64,000 nt of DNA from Dryococelus australis (taxonomy: Eukaryota; Arthropoda; Insecta; Phasmatodea; Phasmatidae). The stretch covers positions 297,228,466-297,292,465 of the forward strand of contig CM057009.1 in the NCBI GenBank assembly GCA_029891345.1. The letters run 5' to 3'. Made by a program: the position numbers and the translations under genes. This document shows positions 19,126 to 31,700 of the stretch, one piece after another (the stretch's first letter is position 1; the number at the start of each line of letters is the position of its first letter). The notes below the pieces were generated by a model. It did no database searches, was not told where the DNA came from, and saw only the letters and a program-made list of their open reading frames with translations.

Positions 19126-21420
19126 CTTGTTCTGTTAGTCACATTTGCTCCACTGTTTATTCACACTTGTTCGACTCCGCCATCTACATAGTTCCTTCAT
19201 CGCTTGCTAGAGTGCACGAATCGCCTGTGTATATATTTATTTACGAATTTAATGATGTGATTTTGTATAAACGAGAATGCTAATGTACAAATATCTATAT
19301 ACGTAGATATAAAAAAATGGTGTAAAGTAAATTCTATGCAAGACTTTGTAAAAACGATTCAAATTTTATAACTTTAAAAATCAATTACAAACTGTATTTT
19401 TCTTAAATATTTACTTTATTCGATTTTTTTACTGATGCGCGAAAATTAAGTCGCCTAGCCTTGCAACCACGCACATGCCGACAGGTCCTCCAGGGCAGGT
19501 GTGGCAGCTGTAACAAGCCAAGAGTGATGTCATCAGCAGTCAACGCGCGGGGGAGAAGGGGCCAAGTGTAAATGACCGTGAGGCACTCGGCTGGCCGGCC
19601 TTGCCAATCAGTAATCTATGAAATGATACATGTATAAATAAGTAGAATTATTTCAATTAATTTTATTTATCATTTGAAAAATGCCGAAAAAAATAATCTT
19701 TGAAAATACAGTAAAATGTATTTTGAATGTATCTGTAATGCAAATTCGGTTTAAAAAAAATAAATTTGGTAAATTTCACACTTTCCCATGACAGCTGGTA
19801 AGATTTAAAAGAAGAGAAAATCCTCATGCTTAGATCGGATTCGAGCCCGCAACCTCTGGATCAGAAGGACGGCATGCTTAATGCTAGACCACAAATCTCA
19901 TACCAAGGGAAGTGCTTAAAACTTGTATATAAGTAGAAGAAGTTGCATTTCCCTTTTGTGTGTGTGTGTATATTTATACTCAATTAGCGTAAATATAATT
20001 ATGTAGCAAGTCGGAGCTGTAAGCAAACTAAAATTTATAGTCACAGGTGAATATAATTTGTGATCTTTTAAGACCAGGCTCGTGAAATTCAGTTTGCAAA
20101 TATAATTTATAGTCCAGGAATGTATCTGTATTTCTAGTAACCATATTACTTTTATAGGCATAGAGTATGCCAAATGAAACAATTATATTTTACAAATTTC
20201 AAAATTTATTTAATTCTAAGTTATCTCAACTTGATTTCTGCTCTCCTCTCTTCGAGACCAAATACTACACGATATTAATTATTCACTGCCTCGAAGGTCT
20301 TTGTAGACATGACTATCCTACTCAGATTTTATTACATTTATGATTATGTGACTAAACCAAGCGCCATGATATATTCTCTATATATCAGGCAGGGTACAAC
20401 ACCAGCGAGATATCAAATACTTTTTTTACATGATATATTTACGTACTTCAGACTACAAACATAATAACAGAATCCTTAAATTTTCCACACAATTCACGTA
20501 GTGTTTTGCAGCAGCACATAGTGAACATAATGTGCTCATATGCAGCTCAAGACAGTCATTCTAGCAAACATCTAACCAGAATGCATGACCCTATATTCTT
20601 CTCGACAAAGTTTCACGATGCCACTGTCAAATAGTTCCATAAAATGAACCCGGCGGCTTACACACTCGCAAGCAGGCGCCTTAACATTCAATGTTCCACC
20701 CATTTAACTCATGCATTCTATCTGGTGTACTGACCAACACCATACCAACCAATACACCAAACAAAATATTCATCTTCTTTTTAAGTTTAACATTCTAAGT
20801 GTATATATATATATATATAAACTTTCATATAATATATTTTTGGTATCCCAGACACATTTTTACAAACTTTTTATATTTATTATTCAGATTTAACTTACAT
20901 AATTTTTTAAGAATATAATTACATGTAGGAGCTTCGTTACTCACACTGACCTTACCAAAAAAAAAATTATTTATTACTCACACTTTCTGCTCTACTGATC
21001 GACATCAGTCAAATATATACTGACCACCCATACCATCCATTATATAACTCAAGTCATACCAGACCATCCAACACCCCATCTCCTATAACCAAAGAAAATC
21101 TCAATTCAACTGCACCACCCAATACACCAAGCACAATATCCATCATAACACGAGCAATTATACAAGTGAGGCCAGCCCATAACTTAACACCCCATTCTAC
21201 TTGTTCTACATACCAACATCAGTCAAAATACATTATCCACCCGCACCAAACACTTTTAACTCAGGCATGCCTTAGCATTACATGCATACATACTGTCCAA
21301 ACCATTCGGTATACACAAACAATTGAAAGACATATATTCTGGAAAACATATCACCCAACATACAATCCATGATAACCGAAGTGTGCCAAGCATATTATAT
21401 AGTCCAGACCAACCCTTGCC
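19126..21420. other. Non-coding DNA around a tRNA-like remnant
   Basis: AT-rich sequence with a (TA) run near 20,802 and long CA/AC-rich, G-poor sequence from 20,640 to 21,370. Apart from the tRNA-like piece at 19,828-19,905, I see nothing. Confidence 0.5.
19828..19905 (-). other. tRNA-like sequence (tRNA pseudogene or SINE head)
   Basis: Read on the minus strand, GTGGTCTAGCATTAAGCATG resembles a box A and GGTTGCGGGCTCGAATCC a box B with normal spacing. The acceptor stem does not close well, so a functional tRNA is unlikely. Confidence 0.55.
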
Positions 21421-21565
21421 CTTGACCGTAAGCACGGTGCTAAGTGCGGTGCTTTCAGTGCTAAGTGCGGTGCTTTCAGTGCTAAGTGTGGTGCTTTCAG
21501 TGCTAAGTGCGGTGCCTGCAGTGTTAAGTGCAGTGCCTTCAGTGTTAAGTGCCGTGCTGACTCCT
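21421..21565. repeat. 21-bp minisatellite
   Basis: About seven copies of GTGCTAAGTGCGGTGCTTTCA with few changes. Because 21 is a multiple of three, one frame reads as LSAVLSV repeats, but there is no sign of a gene. Confidence 0.9.
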
Positions 21566-21569
21566 AACG

Positions 21570-21765
21570 TACTCTAAAATGACACTAAATGACTCCAAAA
21601 TAACTCTTAGTGACTCCAAAATAACTCTTAGTGAATCTAAAAAATGACTCCAAAAACTCTAGATGACTCCAAATAACTCTAAATGTCTCCTAAACGACTC
21701 TAACTGACTCCAAAATGACTCCAAATGACTTCAAATGACTTCAAATGACTCTAAATGACTAGCTC
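21570..21765. repeat. Degenerate 10-to-12-bp TGACTCCAAA minisatellite
   Basis: Immediately after the 21-bp array, short units of AAATGACTCC / AAATAACTCTTAGTGACTCC repeat about 17 times with length variation. Confidence 0.85.
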
Positions 21766-22211
21766 CATCGATCCATCAATCTTTAGCAATCCTCCAATTC
21801 AATCACTATATTTCAAACATTCCATGTATGGAGTCAATTATCCATTTTATTTTTATACTTAAATAATTAAATAAATATTCTGTATGTAGATTTTAAATTT
21901 AAATTTGTGAGGGATAATAGGCACAAAAGCAAGATTCGTTGTTAGATGTACATTAAATGGTTTACCTTATTCAGAGTATAACTCGCTGTTAGGACGTGAG
22001 GCTGTCCGCGCTGGCCTAATGGCTTGGCGTACAAAAATATGGAAACACATCTTGCAAAAGCAATTCAGGCCATGATTTAATTGGCCCAGAGTGCGCTCTC
22101 TCGTGCTCTCGTTCTCCCCAACACGTCATAATGACGTAAAAGAAAATTATCTCTGGTCATCTCGATTTGTCAGACAGAGCGGGAAAGAGCAAGAGCACAG
22201 AGAAAGATATA

Positions 22212-22215
22212 TAAA

Positions 22216-22281
<66 letters not shown>
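22212..22281. repeat. (TA)n microsatellite
   Basis: About 60 bases of uninterrupted TA after a slightly mixed start. The flanks (GAGCAAGAGCACAGAG and CTTGCTCTCGTTAGCGCTCT) are partly complementary, so the region could extrude as a cruciform. Confidence 0.95.
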
Positions 22282-22282
<1 letters not shown>

Positions 22283-22766
22283 CGAATTCTTGCTCTCGTT
22301 AGCGCTCTCTCGCACTCATTGACCACGTGTCATATTTGTTTACAGCGTTTCAGCGTCTGAGTGAGGCTACAGTAGTTTTCCGTGCCAAAACAGTGTCATC
22401 AATACTTGCAAGTGAATAATGGTAACTGTTTTAGTCATCAAAACGTACAAATAAATTGGTAACAACTTTTCACAAAGTATAGGGGGTTTTACCATACTGA
22501 TTTTTTAGTTTATTTTCCACAGTGTGAATATTCAATTGATATAACACGACGGTCTCGTGTTAAAATAAAAAATAATAGTATTTCATGTCGTGACAGTTAA
22601 TCAGGTAGTGTTATAATTATTTGTGATTTTTAAACTTTTAGAACATGTATAAAGTACTTCCCATAGCTAAGCTATGAACGTAGCTTAGCACGATTTCGCG
22701 CCTTTTGGCATCAGCTGTCTGCGTGACGTCAGCAAGAGTAATTGCCTCGATTTCACACACACACAG

Positions 22767-22790
22767 ATATATATATATATATATATATAT
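22767..22790. repeat. Short (TA)n microsatellite
   Basis: Twelve TA units after a short (CA) run. Confidence 0.9.
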
Positions 22791-24949
22791 CGCTCGAAGC
22801 AGTACTCTTACCAGATTGTATTAAAGAGTGTTCTCTCGAAAGAGAGGCTACTGTGTGAATAGAGACACGCTCCTCCCAGGGACGCACAACACCCGGCAGC
22901 AGCTGAGGTCAATCTAGGCGCTGATATTCTTCTATTCTGCACATCTACTTCCACTCTCAACACCCCCCCCCCTCTTAACAGCACGACCACCACTCAGATA
23001 CTGAGCATACTAGAAAGAATATAGGGGCGCCAGCAGCGAGCCCCTCCATACATCATTAGTGGTGTGTTCATAGGAAACAAGCCTTTCAGGAGAACAACTC
23101 CACTGAGTTCGTTGGCGATTTTCCTGTTTAACCTTTTTTTGTAAACGAAATATATAATACCGACAACAAAATTACAAATCTATTTACTACAATACCAAAT
23201 ATAATCTCGAAACAGTAACACTTAGTAGCCTCCGCGCCATTTTAATTTAAACCGCACCTTTATTGTGTAGGAACCTTCCCACCTTGATTTTATTTCGTTT
23301 ACAAATCTTTGTATTCAAACTTTATGACCGGTAATTGAAAACCAAAGCGTGGCCTGACATAGAGGGAGTACTGCTCAGCAGAAGTTTTGAAGTTGGCACG
23401 ATTTCATTTATATCCACATTTTACCATGTGTGACAGAAATTATTATGTGATGGGGGAGCCTTTGATCACGGCTGCAGAAGTGAAATAAGTAACAAAACAA
23501 AACTTATTTAGACTTCTAAATAACTGTTAAGATATTCATTTTGTCTTTAAATCTGGTTTTCATTTAAATATTGAACCTTGAAATTAAGTTGTGGATGTTT
23601 AAGTTGTGTAAGTTTACTCTTCAGCTTATTTTTCTTTTATGTAAATTACATTTATACATTTCATATAAGCTACTTTCTGAATTTACAGTAGACTTCACGT
23701 TTTGATTTTCAAAAAATAAGAGCAAAGTTGTTAAGTGTAAGAGAAGTTGATAATACCTCAACTGCGCAACATAAAATAAAGACGTCGCAAAAATAAACAT
23801 TATATATGAAGAAAAGGAAATAAGGCAAATGGGAGAATCGAATATGCGCATTGTGTGCATGACGATATCCACTTTACTAAATTCAACGTCCTACACAGTG
23901 CTCTATTTTTATAAGTGTGACATTTTGTTATTATAAACTGTTATTATTATAAGTAGATCCAAGATAGCGGGTATCGTTCAGTGGCATCGCTGTTACTTAA
24001 ATATATTTAAATATTTTTGAGAGGTGGCTGCTTACGAATAGGGCTTAAGAAAATTTTGTTTCCCAATACTTTTTTTCTATTATTTCCTTCTGTGATGCTT
24101 ATGTTTTTTAAGTGAATAAGGGTCAATACGGATGTTTCGCAAGCAGTTTTAGGCATGCAGCTACTGTTACAAGATATTTAACATAGCGTAGGGCAAGCAG
24201 CACACATAAGTTTTTTCATAAAATGTTAGTATCACCACTGGAATACCTGCAGAGGTGAGTAGACGGCAGAAACACTGCATGCCAGTCCAATGAATTGGGC
24301 GTAAAGGTTATCAAGTATTCTGCGTGCTCAATTAGGTCGTGGCCCTTAGTACTCGCAAGCTTCTAGGGCACCAATACGCAAGTACTCCAAGCCAGATGGC
24401 GCCCTTAAAGATATTCAAGTCATGAAAGCAACAGGCGTTTCGCATGCAAACTAACAACACGTCAGCAGTACAACAATAATTAAAAAGTTCCTGTAACTAA
24501 AATATTTTATAAATTTTTTGAAGCACTGTAGCCACTCTTGTTTAAAACATTCAGTTTTTAACTCGCGATTGTTCGCAGATATCAATACACTGTTGCGGCT
24601 CGGCGATCACTTTCGCTTCTTGGCCCTACCCGCCAGGCAGAAACCTCACTACGTCATTGAGCTGACATCGCAACTTGACCCAAAATTGGACAAAATATCG
24701 GTGTGTGGGTGTGCCGAGTGCATGGCCGTTACGCGGATACGTATGTTCTTTGGGATATAAGGATTAAATAAAAGTAACGAAGTAGATACTTGGCTTTCAT
24801 AATTTATATTGACAGATCTAAACGAAGTATTCAGTTTGGGAATGAAACCAGGGAGCTAGCACATCGGAGTCTCGAGATATCCTGCCAAATATTGCCGCAA
24901 GACGCTTCCCCCCCTCCCCTTTTTTTCACGGCTCTTAGCCCATGCGCGA

Positions 24950-25327
24950 GCCAGGCTTCACCATGCATAGCCGTATAGGGAATTAAATGCTCAAATTCGG
25001 TCAAATATCTCTGAGTCGTTTTTCGTGCTAGTATTTTCAAGTAAAGATTTTTTGTTATAGATTGAACGCATCTTGTTTTGTAAACATACCTAATTAAAAT
25101 TTTTAAATTTTAAATGAACTTTTTTTATTATTTGTGAAATTGTGACATTTTATAAATAATTAAAACGTGCATTTAAAATTAAAAAAAATAATGGTTAACG
25201 AATCAAGATGCGTTCAATCTTTAACAAAAAATCTTTACTTGAAAATACTAGCACAAAAATGACTGAGAGATCTATGTCCGAATTCAGCATGTAATTCCCT
25301 ATTCGCCTATGCATAATGAAGCCTGGC
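24950..25327. repeat. Long inverted repeat, arms of about 125 bp
   Basis: Left arm 24950-25075 and right arm 25204-25327 are inverted copies at roughly 85 percent identity by eye. Both begin at the outer edge with GCCAGGCTTCA and end at the inner edge with GATTGAACGCATCTTG. The 128-base spacer is AT-rich and itself partly palindromic. Transcribed, it would fold into a long hairpin. A foldback transposon or a MITE pair is the likely origin. Confidence 0.85.
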
Positions 25328-25582
25328 TCTCTTGCTCTCATCGCAGTCGTATATGAGGTCAAACGTGACGCCATTTAATTCAATACGTCATATTGTCCGT
25401 TGCTTTAACCTGAAATCGTATAACATCGCCGTTTACTTCCTGGCACCCTGTGTGTCAGACCGATTTTAAATTTGTATTCACGCCAAAACTTTTTTTTTTC
25501 TTCACGAATAAATTTGATGATGGAGACAGACGTTACACTGGTTGCTGATTTTTGTCTATTCATACATTGTCCAGAATCTCAT

Positions 25583-26487
25583 GAATCGATTGTAAATACT
25601 CTTAGCAAGATGTGCAATTACCTCGTATTTCTGCTCCAGCTTCAAGGGAATGTACCAGCCTCGGGGCGCACGTTAGACAGTATGTCATACCATGTGTTTT
25701 CGCCTTATGAATACGCGGACGGCGCTTGTTATTGCAGTTACGAAACACATGTGGGATTGTTCTGAATCGATTGTAAATACTTTTAGCAAGATGTGCAATT
25801 ACCTCGTATTTCTGCTCCAGCTTCAAGGGAATGTACCAGCCTTGGAGCGCACTTTAGACAGTATGTCATACCATGTGTTTTCGCCTTATGAATACCCGGA
25901 CGGCGCTTGTTATTGCAGTTACGAAACACATGTGGGATTGTTCTGAATCGATTGTAAATACTTTTAGCAAGATGTGCAATTACCTCGTATTTCTGCTCCA
26001 GCTTCAAGGGAATGTACCAGCCTCGGGGCGCACGTTAGACAGTATGTCATACCATGTGTTTTCGCCTTATGAATACGCGGACGGCGCTTGTTATTGCAGT
26101 TACGAAACACATATGGGATTGTTCTGAATCGATTGTAAATACTTTTAGCAAGATGTGCAATTACCTCGTATTTCTGCTCCAGCTTCAAGGGAATGTACCA
26201 GCCTTGGGGCGCACGTTAGACAGTATGTCATACCATGTGTTTTCGCCTTATGAATACGCGGACGGCGCTTGTTATTGCAGTTACGAAACACATATGGGAT
26301 TGTTCTGAATCGATTGTAAATACTTTTAGCAAGATGTGCAATTACCTCGTATTTCTGCTCCAGCTTCAAGGGAATGTACCAGCCTTGGGGCGCACGTTAG
26401 ACAGTATGTCATACCATGTGTTTTCGCCTTATGAATACGCGGACGGCGCTTGTTATTGCAGTTACGAAACACATGTGGGATTGTTCT
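25583..26487. repeat. 181-bp satellite, five tandem copies
   Basis: Five head-to-tail copies begin at GAATCGATTGTAAATAC with an exact 181-base period (25583, 25764, 25945, 26126, 26307). Divergence is only a few bases per copy, so the array is young. Each copy has short open frames on both strands, but 181 is not a multiple of three and every frame stops within one copy, so it is not a coding repeat. Confidence 0.95.
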
Positions 26488-28480
26488 GAATTCTCAGGCA
26501 AAACCATGGACGTAACTAGAAAATATTCTCGGAGGGAGTTAAACCAATCATTCAGTATTAAGTAATCATCCACATGAGTTGCATTTTTATTCTCTATTTA
26601 ACAGCAAAAAGAATTGCAAAATGGCAAAAAATTTTAAAAATTATATTTTTAACTACCGTTTGGTTATGTTATAACAATTCATATAACAAATAAGTAATTT
26701 TTTCTTCTAAATTAAAGGTGTAGAAATGTTATCATCTGCAGTCGTACATAACTTTTTCATCTTGTTGCACACAGTGAATTATTTCATGGCATCTTGGTAC
26801 ACAGAGTGTCCTCATTCTTTTTTATGCAAATGAAACAAAATTTAAACTCTACAGACAGTACTTACGTTTAAAACTATTATATGCAAATATTGAATAAACC
26901 GCGTGTCACACACACAGTTTATCTCTGCTTGGCTGGAGAGACACACGTGGAAAGTCAATACTGCATGATTCAGTAGCAGTTCACTTTCGGAGATGCAACT
27001 TCTTGAAATCACAATGGAGAATCAATCCGCCTAATATGTCTCCTTTTCCTGCAACATCCCAAATCAAGAACTGCCTCTCTGTCAGGTTAAGCAACTTTGT
27101 TTACTGGCACATAATAATCCTTTGGCCAGTACGAAGTTATATTATCGTTGGAGTGTTACTGTTATTTCTTTTTTCCATTTTGCATTTAGCTTTACTTTAC
27201 ATCGTAATTATAAAATTACCACTGGAATGTTCATCTCCGTCAGTTGTAGGATTATTTCTGTACTAAGAGGCATCTCCAAGAATTTCCCGCAACATAATTG
27301 AAATTTTAAAAAAATGCTAACATTTCGGAGGTGTTTTGAACCCCAAAATCCCATACTTTTATGTACCCCTATGGGTAAAAGCGCTATGAGGCGATTTGTT
27401 ATGCATTATGCAAAATGAGATAGAAAACAGGACACAACCTAGTAAAGAAAAAACCAATTATTATTCAGTTTTAAAACAATGAAAACTACTTTATATGCGT
27501 AACGAATTCAGTTAGAAATTTTAAAACCGTGGCCCAAGATCAAAATTTTAATAATGGATACGATCTACTACATTTTTATCATCACAAAAGATCGCTTTGT
27601 TGTGTCACGCTCAGACGAACAGGTTTCAAGGAAACTGCTACAAAATTATAAATTCTGCAGTTGTTTGCCTGCCCATTATGCAATCTGACTATAACATTTT
27701 ACTCTCGTTGCCATCAAAATTTGCGCACCCTGCAGAAATGATTTGGCAAACTATGGGTGACGTACAAACAAAACATTTTCGTGCGATGGAACAAGCATCT
27801 TTGTTCTACGAGGAAGCTGGCATTGCTCTTCGTGTCGCATATATAAAATGTCCTCAGAACAGTGTGTATAATATGAAACTGATAATATTTTCGAGGCGAT
27901 ATAACTGAGCTAAAGCCAAGTCAAGGAGACGTACGAGACAGCCGTACCAACAATTGAAGGAGTTTGAAAATCAAGATAATATGTCTGCGATAGACAATGT
28001 TTCCCAGCAGAAGCCAGGCCGGGCCTCACCACCACCTCCTCCCAGAACCGATCCCCAATAAGGTATACTATGAGCACTACTTAAGTTCTTAGACCATTCA
28101 TCTATGGGTGCTGCAGATTTTATTAGGCTATCAACTTCTCCGGGATAACATTGCCAAAGTCGAGCCAACCCCTAATACATAAATAAAGACTTCATTCTTA
28201 CTCGAGGGATTTAATTTTTATCTAATCATTACAAGCCATCTCGGAACGTATCTATCAAATCTGGAGTTCTCAAATCAACCCCTAATAATGCCATACTATG
28301 GCTGTTTCTGCTTGAATTTTACAAATCACACTTCTGTGTTCATTCTTTTTTGTCAAAGCCTGCTATATTCGTGTATTAAACTCCTCATTAGTCATAATTG
28401 GGGGTATTTTGTCACCATAAGGTAAGTCTGCCAGCTAGGCAACAGATATCAGATACAGGTTGCCTTGGTCCATGACATCC
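26488..28480. other. Non-coding DNA, nothing recognised
   Basis: There is an open frame of 103 codons at 27597-27908 without recognised motifs and a hydrophobic frame at 27003-27266. Neither has coding context. Confidence 0.45.
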
Positions 28481-28489
28481 GGCACACCC

Positions 28490-28970
28490 TACAATAGACA
28501 GTATGAATGGCGCTGAATCTCCCATCACTAGGGAGTCCAGAAATCGCAATTTGTAGTAACGGACATATGAAGGTACCTGTTCATGGCGGACGGTTCAGTA
28601 CTACCCCGGAAGATTATCAGAAAGGAGGATCCTTTGACTATTGAACAGGCACAAGAAAGGTCAGAGGCTTCCTTGCCCACCATCTGGTGAAATTCATCAC
28701 TCGCGCAAAACTTTGGTTCCCCACTTGTGTTTTTTTCATGTTTTAACAGATTTGTGGCCTGCCTGGTCACCTGATTTGTCGCCTATCAGAAAAAAATGTG
28801 CTACCTAATGGGACGCCAGCTTCCTCCGGATCTAAGGGTTTGTGATTTAAGGCATAATTTGTAGCGGCAGTTGGTGAAACCTGTCACAGGATAATGTACA
28901 GAGTCTGTTTTGCCGATAAGATCTGTCAATGCATGAATTGAGGCAAGAGGTGGTATGGTGGGGTGCTGAA
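28490..28970 (+). pseudogene. Tc1/mariner transposase remnant, C-terminal part
   Basis: The plus strand encodes WPAWSPDLSPI at about 28752-28785, the hallmark region before the third catalytic residue of Tc1 transposases. The carboxy end follows in shifted frames: GRQLPP, DLRHNL, and IEARGG near 28,940. Stops and frameshifts are frequent and the amino half is not recognisable. It is an old relic of a cut-and-paste transposon. Confidence 0.72.
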
Positions 28971-29400
28971 GGTGATCTCTTCAGTACCGTCGTTGGGTGG
29001 AACATAGCTCCGATGCAATGTCTGTACCATCGCACTAATACAATTTGGTTATGATCCTACGGTTGTTCTTGGAATGCAAAATTTTATGGTTGTGCTAGTA
29101 TGTTTTTAATTACTTCGAAATTGAGTAATTTGAATAGTTCTGATTTGAAGGAAACGTTCTTCCCTTAATAATAATAATCACGGTATTGTGAATCCACTTT
29201 CGTTTTCTAAGAGTTGCATCCTCTTCTTTTAGAAATTTGGTCATCCCTAAAACGATTTACAAGAAATTCTGCCTTTAAGAGGCCAACAAAATTTTTGTTA
29301 GAGTATTTGAAGTTTTCTCATTTTACGATAGGCATTGATTTATGCTATTAATTAGTTATTATAACAATTAATTTATGATGATAAGCATAATATGCTTATA

Positions 29401-29818
29401 AGCTGTTCATGATTAATTTTGCACTTTTGAAATAAATCTTTGAAAAATACCACTGCCCCTACATTACATGTATTTCAACAGGCTCACTGACTGGCAAGAG
29501 CCCGGTAATGTTGGTAACGAATGAGGAAAAATAATTCCTTGTTTTATCGTCGAACTTAAAGTGTTATGTACGTATCTGTAAAAACTTAAAATTATTGTTT
29601 GCTTTATTTAAATTAATATACGTAAAATAAAGAATTAGATAATTTTTTAAACATAATTTTTTATAATATTTTTATAGTTTCACTTGAGTGACGCTTGAAT
29701 AGAGTGACCACGGTCACGGAAATGTTAATTTTTCATGTGGCGGAAGGATCCAAGATGCGCATATAAGTATATTATATGCAGGGCTTTAAAAATGCTCAGA
29801 TTACCGTGAACAGCCTAT
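29401..29818. mobile_element. MITE, GTTCAC/GTGAGCAC family, copy 1
   Basis: The left end GCTGTTCATGATTAATTTTG and right end CAGATTACCGTGAACAGCCT are inverted versions of one another. The interior shares GTTGGTAACGAATGAGGAAA-type sequence with the copies at 52005 and 54325. It is the most diverged copy. Confidence 0.75.
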
Positions 29819-30497
29819 ATATGATATGAGGTATTTTTATTCTTACAGGCAATCCACACTGGCTGTGGAAGACGGGCTAGTATAACATCAAGGTAGTGGT
29901 AGCCTTGCAACCTCGTGTTTATGTACATCTTCTTATAACTTAGTGGTAGACATTTAATATTAAAATTTGAAACTTATTGCTACATCCAGAACTGCTTTAC
30001 AGAGAATACTGAAACCAGAATAGACTGAGTTCAGTCTGTATTTTCTCACTTGTGACTGAGAAAGAAAAAGTGATGATTTAATCTTTATTACGTTTACAGA
30101 TGCAACGTAAACAACACGGCCAAAAAATTGTGGAGCTAAAACTATCTGTTAAGATATTCCCTGTGTCCTGACCACTCTCATTTTCAAATGTTAAGTCTGG
30201 GGCCTGTTTCATATAAGTATGGTACAAAACTTTATATGTGATTTCACTTGTGACTAATACAAATCTGAAAGTATTGTGTTCCACAAAATATTTCTGTACA
30301 ATTGTAAATTATTACGCCATACTTGTTAGCTACAAGTAAATTTTGCCGAAATTACAAGGGCTCTGTCCCACAAAAATATTAGTATTAGTAATTTACTTGT
30401 ATCTTGTATAGATTTCCTTACGAGTGGAGGATAGCTAGTAAATACATTTATACTGGTGCTATACTTTTGTGTTTATCACAAGTTATATTTTGGGAAA

Positions 30498-31544
30498 ATG
30501 TGGTCTAGTGAGAGTGAAAATGAAGATGGCCATTTCCGACATACTCGTATGCTCAGAGAACGTATACATTTTGCTTTTAATTCACCTGTAGAATAAAATG
30601 AACATTATAGGTTGAGTCAATAGTGCTCTTGAACAATTGTTGCAAGATATTGGGTTTAGGTTAGAGCATGTAACAAATCTAAACCATGCTATTTCGGCTA
30701 AACTGCAAATAGTGGTTGCATTACATTGGCTAGGGAATGGTGGACAATACCATGGCATTGCATATATGCATGGCTTTGAAAAATATTCCTAATTTCGAGC
30801 AGTTCAGTCTGTTTTTAGAGCTGTCTACGAAATTAAGTTCCCAGCAGTAGTTAACTTGCCCGAAAATGCCGACAATGCCGTTCTACAGTTTCACGATAAC
30901 GGAGGAATGCCTCATGAAGTAGGGACTGCAGACGAAAATTTAATCCAAATTGATGGATCTCTTAATTACGAAGAACAGTAAGTTGTCAGACATGGTAACC
31001 ATTCTATCAATTGTATGTTTGTGTTTGGGCCTGACCGAAAATTTTATTCCGGCAGTGCTAATTGACCAGAAAGTGTGCAAAATTCAAGAGTTCTTAGAAA
31101 CATCTTTACCGAGGAACGGAACAAGTTTGGCGACCTTTTCCTCGTTCCATATTTCTTGCAGATACTGCATACCCTCTTAGAGAATGGCTTACCACTCCCA
31201 AACTTAATGATCTCGATCAACCACGTGAAACAAGGTTCAATAGAGCACACAAGATAAAAAGGACATTAAATGGACAAGCAATTGGGATTCTTAAAGAAAA
31301 GTTTCCATACTTGAATTATTTGAGAGTGAACCTGACATTTGCTATCAACATATTCGAATGTTGCTTTACTCTGTGTAATGTATCTCGACAAGACGCAAAT
31401 GATGAGGCAATACCTTTACTAGGAGCCAAGGTCGATGGTGAAGACGAAATTGACACTGAGGAAAACCTTGCCGAGGACAATGATGAGGCCCCTGGATCAG
31501 CTGCTATTAATAGCAGAGAGCAACTAATTAATGATTTTGCTTAA
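30498..31544 (+). pseudogene. PIF/Harbinger (HARBI1-like) DDE transposase, decayed
   Basis: Starting near the ATG at 30498, short frames encode: LLQDIGFRLEHV and LHWLGNGGQYHGIA (N-terminal helix-turn-helix part); GTADENLIQI, where the family has the first catalytic Asp in GCIDGTHI; FVFGPDRKFYSGSAN and NSRVLRN; LADTAYPLREWLTTP with the second Asp; and RFNRAHKIKRTLNGQAIGIL, where the family has its catalytic Glu but this copy shows Gly-Gln. The last part is open from 31311 to 31544 and ends in an acidic tail (EDEIDTEENLAEDND). Multiple stops and frame changes and the lost Glu make it inactive. Confidence 0.85.
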
Positions 31545-31700
31545 AGGTAATTATGTGTAAACTGAAATGTGTAAACAAGATATAGTATCAGTTATTGTTT
31601 TACTATTGTTAACAAGTACACTATTAGTCTATACAATTACTATTTTCTGACGAGATGTTTGTTCTGGATAGTAACTGGATGCTTGTAGAAATAGGTTCAA

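Larger units (their letters stand above)
21766..24940. other. Non-coding DNA with TA microsatellites
   Basis: Contains (TA)n tracts and GAGAGC-rich flanks, CRE-like TGACGTAA at 22,132 and CACGTG at 22,323. I see no coding similarity. Confidence 0.5.

Noticed and set aside
18761..19283. Serine/leucine/phenylalanine-rich frames
   Set aside because: By-products of the polypyrimidine tract.
25583..26487. CRISPR array
   Set aside because: Contiguous identical units with no spacers, in a eukaryotic context. The same holds for 49301-50430 and 61617-62000.
25472..26489. Repeated small proteins on both strands
   Set aside because: They arise from the 181-bp satellite. The period is not a multiple of three and each frame ends in one unit.
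27597..27908. 103-codon frame as a host gene
   Set aside because: No recognisable motif, no splice context and no conserved features.
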